Shown here: positions 6,630-11,381 of the stretch, piece after piece
How positions within the stretch are numbered: position 1 is the stretch's first letter
How the letters are laid out: each line of letters begins with the position of its first letter
DNA from: an uncultured bacterium
Lineage (GTDB): Bacteria; Bacillota; Clostridia; Lachnospirales; Lachnospiraceae
Assembly: GCA_905214365.1 (NCBI GenBank)
Contig: CAJMMH010000063.1
Span: forward strand, 1 to 11,381
Reading direction: 5' to 3'
DNA length: 11,381 nucleotides
Made by a program: the position numbers and the translations under genes
Notes under the pieces: model-generated
The model's database searches: none
The model's input: only the letters and a program-made list of their open reading frames with translations
What the model was told of the DNA's origin: nothing

Positions 6630-6842
6630 TTACTTTTCTGACATCTGTTTTTCCTGATTTTCGATCATCTTCTTAACCATATATCCGCCGACGCTCCCAT
6701 TCTGGTAAGAAGTCAGATTGCCGTTATAGCCCTCGGTTAACGGAACGCCAAGCTCGTCCGCAACCTCCATTTTAAACTTATTCAGTGCTTCCTTCGCCTC
6801 AGGTACTGCTGCCTTATTGCTTCCGGATGTGTTGTTTGCCAT
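6630..6842 (-). CDS. Alpha/beta-type small acid-soluble spore protein (SASP)
   Basis: This 70-residue protein coats DNA in the developing forespore, shifting it to an A-like form that resists UV and chemicals. It is degraded at germination. The diagnostic C-terminal block GYNGNLTSYQNGSVGGYMVKK (38-58) matches the family closely. The sequence MEVADELGV (25-33) fits the recognition site of the germination protease Gpr, with cleavage expected after E26. A strong site (AAAGGAGG, 8 nt before ATG) supports the start. It is monocistronic in appearance, sits between recG and the rsmD promoter, and has its own sporulation-type -10 box. Family assignment is certain; which paralogue it is cannot be said. 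Confidence 0.97.
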   Translation of the reverse strand: MANNTSGSNKAAVPEAKEALNKFKMEVADELGVPLTEGYNGNLTSYQNGSVGGYMVKKMIENQEKQMSEK

Positions 6843-6865
6843 TGTATTGTCCTCCTTTGTTTTAT

Positions 6866-6898
6866 CTGTAACGTTTCAAAGCTTTGTTTTTGTTACAG
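6866..6898 (-). other. Inverted repeat in the SASP upstream region
   Basis: The arms CTGTAAC (6866-6872) and GTTACAG (6892-6898) are perfect complements. They flank a central 10-bp palindrome CAAAGCTTTG (6877-6886). The outer arm falls at or very near the predicted transcription start (about 6895). It is therefore more likely a DNA-binding site, or chance, than an RNA hairpin. No U-tract follows, so it is not an obvious terminator for recG. Confidence 0.4.
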
Positions 6899-6901
6899 CA
6901 A

Positions 6902-6930
6902 TAGTATGTGCCGCTTTAGGAAGAATACAC
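6902..6930 (-). promoter_or_regulatory. Putative sigma-G (forespore) promoter of the SASP gene
   Basis: Reading leftward, CATACTA (6902-6908) fits the CATANTA -10 box recognised by sigma-F and sigma-G, about 60 nt before the SASP start codon. The -35 is poor: GTGTA (6926-6930) lies 17 nt upstream and only partly resembles the GNATR-like consensus. SASP genes are classic sigma-G targets, which supports the call. Confidence 0.6.
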
Positions 6931-6946
6931 TGGTAACTTGTGATGA

Positions 6947-8965
6947 TTATGGAAATTGATGGACGCTGTCGAAAAGCGATTCCGACACAGTCTCTTCGAT
7001 CCCGCTTTCTTTTACTGCCTGCGCCGCTTCTTTGAGCACATCCGCGTCTGCGTAAACGTCTGCAACAGAAAACGCAAGCTCTCCGCTCTGTCTTACGCCG
7101 AAAAATTCGCCGGGGCCGCGCAATTTGAGATCCTGTGCCGCGATTTCAAATCCGTCATTGGAATGATTTAAAATTTCAAGCCGCTTTGATGTTTCCTTTT
7201 TTCCGGAACTGTCTACCATGATGCAGTAAGACTGGTACTTTCCGCGGCCGACGCGGCCACGGAGCTGATGGAGCTGTGCCAAGCCGAACTTTTCCGCATT
7301 TTCAATCATAATGACGGTTGCGTTCGGCACATCGATACCAACCTCAATGACAGTCGTGGAGACAAGCACCTGGATCTCATTTCTGCCGAACGCAGCCATC
7401 AGCTCTTCTTTGGTGCGATCCGGCATCCGCCCGTGAAGGTACTCGACACGGATACCCGGATCAAGCTCTGTCCGAAGCTTCCTGCAGCAGGAGATAACGT
7501 CCTCGCCGGACACCTGCTCGCTCTCTTCCACCATCGGGCAGATTACATATGCCTGCCTGCCGATTCTAACCTGGGCGCTGATAAATTTCCAGGCATTCGG
7601 CCGATAGCTGATATCAACGACACAGTTTTTAATCGGAAGACGGCTTGCCGGAAGCTCATCCATCACGGAAATATCCAGATCTCCATACAAAATAATTGCC
7701 AGGGAACGCGGAATCGGCGTCGCGCTCATAACAAGCGTATGCGGCGTGTGGCCTTTTTTCTCCAGCTGTTCCCGCTGGCGCACGCCGAACCGGTGCTGTT
7801 CATCAGTAATCACAAGCGCCAGGTCGTCATATTGCACTTTTTCCTGAATCAATGCATGGGTTCCGACAATCAGATCCGCTTCATGCTCCCGAATCTGCCG
7901 ATATGTCTCCCGTTTCTGCGCTGCTGTCATGGAGCCTGTCAGCAATACCGGGCGGATCGGCAGGCAATATGTCTCTGCCAGCTGAAGAAAGTTACGGTAA
8001 TGCTGGACAGCAAGCACCTCGGTCGGCGCCATCAGCGCGCTCTGGTAGTGACACAGTGCTGCCTGATACATGGCAAGAAACGCAACGATTGTTTTTCCGG
8101 AACCAACATCGCCCTGCACCATGCGGTACATCATATGATGCCCCGTCATATCCGCTGAAATTTCCTTCCAGGTACGCTGCTGCGCACCGGTCAGCCGGTA
8201 CGGAAGCTTTGCGATGAACCCGTCAACCTCCGGACGCGGAACAATGGCAAAATGGTTCTTTTCCTGTTCCAGCCGCTCCTTCATGCGGCTGACATCAAGA
8301 AGGAACCGGTAAAACTCTTCAAATACGATCCGCCGCCTTGCCGGCTCCAATGCTTCCTGTGTCTCCGGGAAGTGCATACGGTGTATTGCCTGCTGTACTT
8401 CCATCAGATGATACTTTTCTCGCACTGCCTGCGGAAGCGTTTCCAAAATGGAAATGCCGCTGTCAAAGACCTGCTGTACCGCTTTGGATATCGCCTGGCT
8501 GGTCAGTCCGGATGTCAGCGCGTAAACCGGCTGCAGAGACTTTTGCTTTTCTTCATATGCGCCAAGCGTATAAATCTTTGGCTGTTCCAAAAAACGAGAA
8601 CCACCGAATCCCTTCAGTTTGCCACGCAGAATATATCTTGCTCCCGGCTTCAGTGTGCTTCTTAAAAACGGCATCCGGTACCAGGTGACCCGAAGCCTGC
8701 TCTGCTCTTCATCTATAACCACAGCCGAAACCATCTGCAGTCCCTTTGCCGTATGCACCGAGGGGACAGACGCAATAACGACCCGGATGGCCGCAAAGTC
8801 TGTCTTTGCGGCCTCCCGGATCGTTATCGGCTCTTCCATACGTTCGTAGGACCTCGGATAATAACGGAGCAGTTGACCGACTGTTTCAATTCCAAGCTTC
8901 CGGTACAGGATCGCGGTCTTTTCACCTATTCCCTTTACTGCAACAATGGAATCCTCCGTCTGCAT
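6947..8965 (-). CDS. recG: ATP-dependent DNA helicase RecG
   Basis: RecG regresses stalled replication forks and branch-migrates recombination intermediates. The 672-residue protein is normal length. The N-terminal wedge/OB region (about 1-150) contains an HhH-like start, VKGIGEKTAILYRKLGI. The helicase core has Walker A GDVGSGKT (285-292), the DEQH box (388-391), SATPIPR (414-420), STTVIEVGIDVPNA (536-549) and motif VI QLRGRVGRG (567-575). The C-terminal LRGPGEFFGVRQSG stretch (615-628) is the RecG-specific TRG region that couples ATP hydrolysis to movement on DNA. The ATG follows an AAGGAGG site by 4 nt. That site overlaps the TAA of the upstream fakA gene, so the two are co-transcribed. 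No clear terminator is seen after it. Confidence 0.98.
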   Translation of the reverse strand: MQTEDSIVAVKGIGEKTAILYRKLGIETVGQLLRYYPRSYERMEEPITIREAAKTDFAAIRVVIASVPSVHTAKGLQMVSAVVIDEEQSRLRVTWYRMPFLRSTLKPGARYILRGKLKGFGGSRFLEQPKIYTLGAYEEKQKSLQPVYALTSGLTSQAISKAVQQVFDSGISILETLPQAVREKYHLMEVQQAIHRMHFPETQEALEPARRRIVFEEFYRFLLDVSRMKERLEQEKNHFAIVPRPEVDGFIAKLPYRLTGAQQRTWKEISADMTGHHMMYRMVQGDVGSGKTIVAFLAMYQAALCHYQSALMAPTEVLAVQHYRNFLQLAETYCLPIRPVLLTGSMTAAQKRETYRQIREHEADLIVGTHALIQEKVQYDDLALVITDEQHRFGVRQREQLEKKGHTPHTLVMSATPIPRSLAIILYGDLDISVMDELPASRLPIKNCVVDISYRPNAWKFISAQVRIGRQAYVICPMVEESEQVSGEDVISCCRKLRTELDPGIRVEYLHGRMPDRTKEELMAAFGRNEIQVLVSTTVIEVGIDVPNATVIMIENAEKFGLAQLHQLRGRVGRGKYQSYCIMVDSSGKKETSKRLEILNHSNDGFEIAAQDLKLRGPGEFFGVRQSGELAFSVADVYADADVLKEAAQAVKESGIEETVSESLFDSVHQFP

Positions 8966-8974
8966 GCGTCCTCC

Positions 8975-10681
8975 TTATTCAACGGAAAGAATATAATAAT
9001 AAATCGGCTGGCTTCCCTCATTGATCTCAACATCAATTTCCGGGAACGCCTCAGTAAGCCGGTCGGCAAGTGCCTCCGCCTGTCTGCGGCTGATATCAGC
9101 GCCGTAATAAATGCCGATCAGCTCGGAATCCTCGTCAACCATTGCGCTGATTGTCTGGAAGGTAACATCACTGATATCCGTTCCGTCCGCCAGAATCGTC
9201 TTATCGCCAAGTCCGATAATATCGTCCTTATGAATCTCGATGCCGTCAATCATCGTATCACGCACTGCGTAGGTAACCTGGCCGGTCTTGACATGGCGGA
9301 TTTCTTCCTCCATATCCGATGCGTTTTCCTCCATCGACTTGTCCGGCGTAAAGTTAATCAGTGCTGTAATTCCCTGCGGAATCGTCTTGGTCGGAATCAC
9401 GTAAATGTTCTTATCTTCAACCAGATCCTTTGCCTGGTTGGCAGCAAGAATGATATTGGAGTTGTTCGGAAGGATGAAGATATTCTCCGCATTGACCTTG
9501 GCAATTGCGTTGAGCATATCCTCCGTACTCGGATTCATCGTCTGACCGCCCTCGATGATGCAGTCTACACCAAGTCCGCTGAAGATCTCGCTCAGTCCCT
9601 GTCCGGCAGACACGCTGATGAAACCATACTCCTTGCGGTTTGCCTTATCCTGCGCCTTCTTCTCTTCTTCCTGTGCAGCCGCCTGCTCCGCCGCGACACG
9701 CTCGGAATTCTGGATCACGCGCTCATTGTGCTCTTCACGCATGTTGTCGATCTTCATGCGGGTCAGCTGTCCGTACGTCAGCGCACGCTGGATCGCAAGA
9801 CCCGGATCATTGGTATGAACATGTACCTTCACCAGCTCGTCATCCGCAACGCAGACAATCGAATCACCGATAGAGGAAAGGAACTCCTTGAAGCTGTGCT
9901 CGTCCTCCGGCGTAAACTCACGGTCTGTCATAATGATAAACTCGGTACAGTAGCCGAACTTAATATCCGCTGTCTCAATCTCGTTGTTTGCAGCACCCTT
10001 CGGAGCGGACTGCGGCTGAGAAGCTGCTTTTTCCGGCTTTTCAATACGGAACTCCGACTCCTTGCCAAGATAACCGTCGTAAGCGCCCTTAAGTACCTGC
10101 ATCAGACCCTGTCCACCGGAATCAACAACCCCTGCCTGCTTCAGAACCGGAAGCATCTCCGGTGTACGGCTGAGGACAAAATCCCCTTCTTTTAACAGCG
10201 CCTGCAGGAAATGATCCATATCGGTTTCCGTGCCGCCAAGCTCCATCGCCTTTTCCGCCATGCCTCTCGCAACCGTCAGAATCGTACCTTCCTTTGGCTT
10301 CATAACTGCCTTGTAAGCCGTCTCTACCGCGCGCTGAAACGCCGCTGCCAGCTTCGGAATGTCAATTTCGCTGTACTGCTTGATTTCTTTGGTAAACCCG
10401 CGGAACAGCTGGGACAGAATGACACCGGAGTTTCCTCTTGCCCCGCGCAGGGAACCGGAAGAAATTGCTTTTGCAAGCGCATCCATTGCCGGTTCTTCCG
10501 GAAGCGCCATGACTTCCTTCGCCGCCGACATAATTGTCATTGTCATATTTGTACCGGTATCTCCATCAGGAACCGGAAATACATTCAGTTCATTAATCCA
10601 CTCTTTTTTATTGTCCAGACTGGTAGCACCAGCAAGAAACATCTTTTTCAGCAAAGCAGCGCTGATGATTTGTTCTGCCAC
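8975..10681 (-). CDS. fakA: Fatty acid kinase catalytic subunit FakA (DAK2/DegV-linked, YloV)
   Basis: FakA phosphorylates fatty acids carried by FakB (DegV-family) proteins, feeding exogenous or recycled acyl chains into phospholipid synthesis. Residues 1-200 form the DhaL-like kinase domain with PDGDTGTNM (38-46), RGARGNSGVILSQ (79-91) and VDSGGQGL (186-193), which bind the Mg-nucleotide. A flexible Ala/Gln/Pro linker (about 215-240) leads to the middle domain. There C245, H287 and H289 have the spacing I recall for the zinc ligands of Staphylococcus FakA (from memory). The C-terminal domain fills the rest, after an Ala/Glu-rich helix (about 340-360). The start is a GTG at 10681 with AAGGAGG 8 nt upstream. 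A TTG at 10702 is in frame but would place that ribosome site inside the gene. Length is 568 residues. No fakB is in the window. Confidence 0.94.
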   Translation of the reverse strand: MAEQIISAALLKKMFLAGATSLDNKKEWINELNVFPVPDGDTGTNMTMTIMSAAKEVMALPEEPAMDALAKAISSGSLRGARGNSGVILSQLFRGFTKEIKQYSEIDIPKLAAAFQRAVETAYKAVMKPKEGTILTVARGMAEKAMELGGTETDMDHFLQALLKEGDFVLSRTPEMLPVLKQAGVVDSGGQGLMQVLKGAYDGYLGKESEFRIEKPEKAASQPQSAPKGAANNEIETADIKFGYCTEFIIMTDREFTPEDEHSFKEFLSSIGDSIVCVADDELVKVHVHTNDPGLAIQRALTYGQLTRMKIDNMREEHNERVIQNSERVAAEQAAAQEEEKKAQDKANRKEYGFISVSAGQGLSEIFSGLGVDCIIEGGQTMNPSTEDMLNAIAKVNAENIFILPNNSNIILAANQAKDLVEDKNIYVIPTKTIPQGITALINFTPDKSMEENASDMEEEIRHVKTGQVTYAVRDTMIDGIEIHKDDIIGLGDKTILADGTDISDVTFQTISAMVDEDSELIGIYYGADISRRQAEALADRLTEAFPEIDVEINEGSQPIYYYILSVE

Positions 10682-10710
10682 TATTTGTTCCTCCTTAAGC
10701 AACGGCTCCG

Positions 10711-11067
10711 TCAGTCAATCACTCTGACGCCTTCGACATACATATTGATTTTCGCGACTTTAATTCCAGTCAGTTCCTCTACGTGGTATCTGACATTTTC
10801 TGTCAGATTCCGGTATACGGCAAGAATGCTGACGCCGTAGGAAACAATCACATGAAAATCAATGAAAAGCTGATTGTTCTCCAGAACAACATTGACGCCT
10901 TTCGTCATGCTGTCCTTTTTCAGCAGATGAACCAGGCCATCTTTCATGCTGACACGTGCCATGCCGACAATTCCAAAGCACTCAACCGCCATGGAACCGG
11001 CATATTTTGAAATGACATCCGTGTTAATCAGAACATCACCAATCGGATTTGATAAACGACCCTTCAT
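10711..11067 (-). CDS. Asp23/Gls24 family protein (YloU)
   Basis: This 118-residue cytosolic protein has the Asp23/Gls24 pattern: an N-terminal GDVLINTDVISKYAG stretch, a conserved VECFGIVGMA motif (29-37), the strand FIDFHVIVSYGVSI, and a C-terminal VKINVYVEGV-like end (KINMYVEGVRV). The family includes membrane-associated and alkaline-stress proteins. The YloU branch is found just upstream of fakA in many Firmicutes; its precise role is unclear, with a link to envelope or lipid physiology inferred from that pairing. It is the first gene of the asp23-fakA-recG operon, preceded by a strong GGAGG site 9 nt before ATG. The gap of 29 nt to fakA carries only that gene's ribosome site. Confidence 0.95.
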   Translation of the reverse strand: MKGRLSNPIGDVLINTDVISKYAGSMAVECFGIVGMARVSMKDGLVHLLKKDSMTKGVNVVLENNQLFIDFHVIVSYGVSILAVYRNLTENVRYHVEELTGIKVAKINMYVEGVRVID

Positions 11068-11303
11068 AACCTGTTACCTCCAATTTATACTTAACAGCCG
11101 TCCGGCTCCAGAGCATGTTTGAAAAAGGCTTTCTTTTTCAAACACACGCCTGCCTGACGGACGTGCAAAAAGCAGTATGAACACCGCTCCTTCTCTACAG
11201 TCGGTTTCATTATAACCGATTCCGCAGAAAAAAGAAACTGCTTTCTGTAAAATCCGGCAAATTCCGCTGTCCGCGCGCCGGTCTGTCAGGAAGTCTCCGG
11301 TTT
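11068..11303 (-). other. Structured 5' leader of the asp23-fakA-recG operon
   Basis: Between the promoter and the asp23 start lie about 230 nt with no conserved gene. It holds several inverted repeats. GTTTGAAAAAG / CTTTTTCAAAC (11117-11127 and 11133-11143) is a perfect 11-bp stem with a 5-nt loop, framed by CGTCCG / CGGACG (11099-11104 and 11158-11163). TCGGTT / AACCGA (11201-11206 and 11214-11219) surrounds a second TATAAT-like box, and CAGAAA / TTTCTG is at 11225-11247. None is followed by a U-tract, so simple attenuation is not obvious. A possible 36-codon ORF from GTG at 11184 to TAA at 11074-11076 runs through the hairpin, but its ribosome site (AAGGAG) is too close to be convincing. 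Confidence 0.55.
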
Positions 11304-11332
11304 ATTATATTGAAGTTCAAGCTTTCTGTCAA
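11304..11332 (-). promoter_or_regulatory. Consensus sigma-A promoter of the asp23 operon
   Basis: Reading leftward, TTGACA (11327-11332) and TATAAT (11304-11309) both match the consensus exactly and are separated by the ideal 17 nt. The stretch just upstream is A-rich (GAGAAAAAAATGAAAAAGA), which could act as an UP element. Transcription should start near 11297. This predicts strong, constitutive vegetative expression of asp23, fakA and recG. Confidence 0.9.
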
Positions 11333-11381
11333 TCTTTTTCATTTTTTTCTCAAAAAGCACTTGCCAAAGTTTAAAATATCT

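Noticed and set aside
8975..10681. Dihydroxyacetone kinase (DhaL/DhaK) for the DAK2-domain gene
   Set aside because: The domain order, length, zinc-site spacing in the middle domain and asp23/recG neighbours fit FakA/YloV, not a DhaKLM glycerol pathway enzyme.
11209..11214. Second TATAAT box in the asp23 leader
   Set aside because: No acceptable -35 lies 16-18 nt upstream and there is no extended -10 TG. It is mentioned only as a possible secondary start.

Overview
The window looks like ordinary chromosome from a spore-forming, low-to-medium GC member of the Clostridia, most likely a Lachnospiraceae relative. This is an inference from three things: an alpha/beta-type small acid-soluble spore protein and a YlbJ-type sporulation membrane protein, strong Shine-Dalgarno sequences and consensus vegetative promoters, and the Firmicutes gene order Asp23 - FakA/YloV - RecG followed by RsmD - CoaD - (coiled-coil protein) - YlbJ. 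No phage, plasmid, transposase, CRISPR, tRNA or rRNA is visible.

Layout, from the right edge leftwards (nearly everything is on the minus strand). A perfect TTGACA-17-TATAAT promoter near 11304-11332 fires leftward through a leader of about 230 nt with several inverted repeats. It leads into an operon of an Asp23/YloU protein, the fatty-acid kinase FakA/YloV and the RecG helicase. A separate small spore-protein gene (6630-6842) with a sigma-G-like -10 box follows. A second near-consensus promoter (6505-6533) then starts rsmD - coaD - an uncharacterised coiled-coil gene, the last two overlapping by 4 nt. This operon converges on ylbJ, the only plus-strand gene, and a probably bidirectional terminator lies between them (4572-4605).

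Divergent from ylbJ, a leftward cluster encodes an RsmF-like 16S rRNA m5C methyltransferase, an RsuA-family pseudouridine synthase, a HAD hydrolase and a small two-TM protein of unknown function. The first three are coupled by 1-nt and 4-nt overlaps.

Functionally the window is mostly translation and rRNA modification (RsmD, RsmF-like, RsuA-like), cofactor and lipid metabolism (CoaD, FakA), recombination repair (RecG) and sporulation (SASP, YlbJ). I found no convincing new multi-gene system. The items most worth a second look are a 28-bp exact repeat placed just downstream of two unrelated minus-strand genes (part of a palindromic element), the structured asp23 leader with a possible 36-codon ORF, the uncharacterised coiled-coil partner of coaD, and an unusually cysteine-rich YlbJ.
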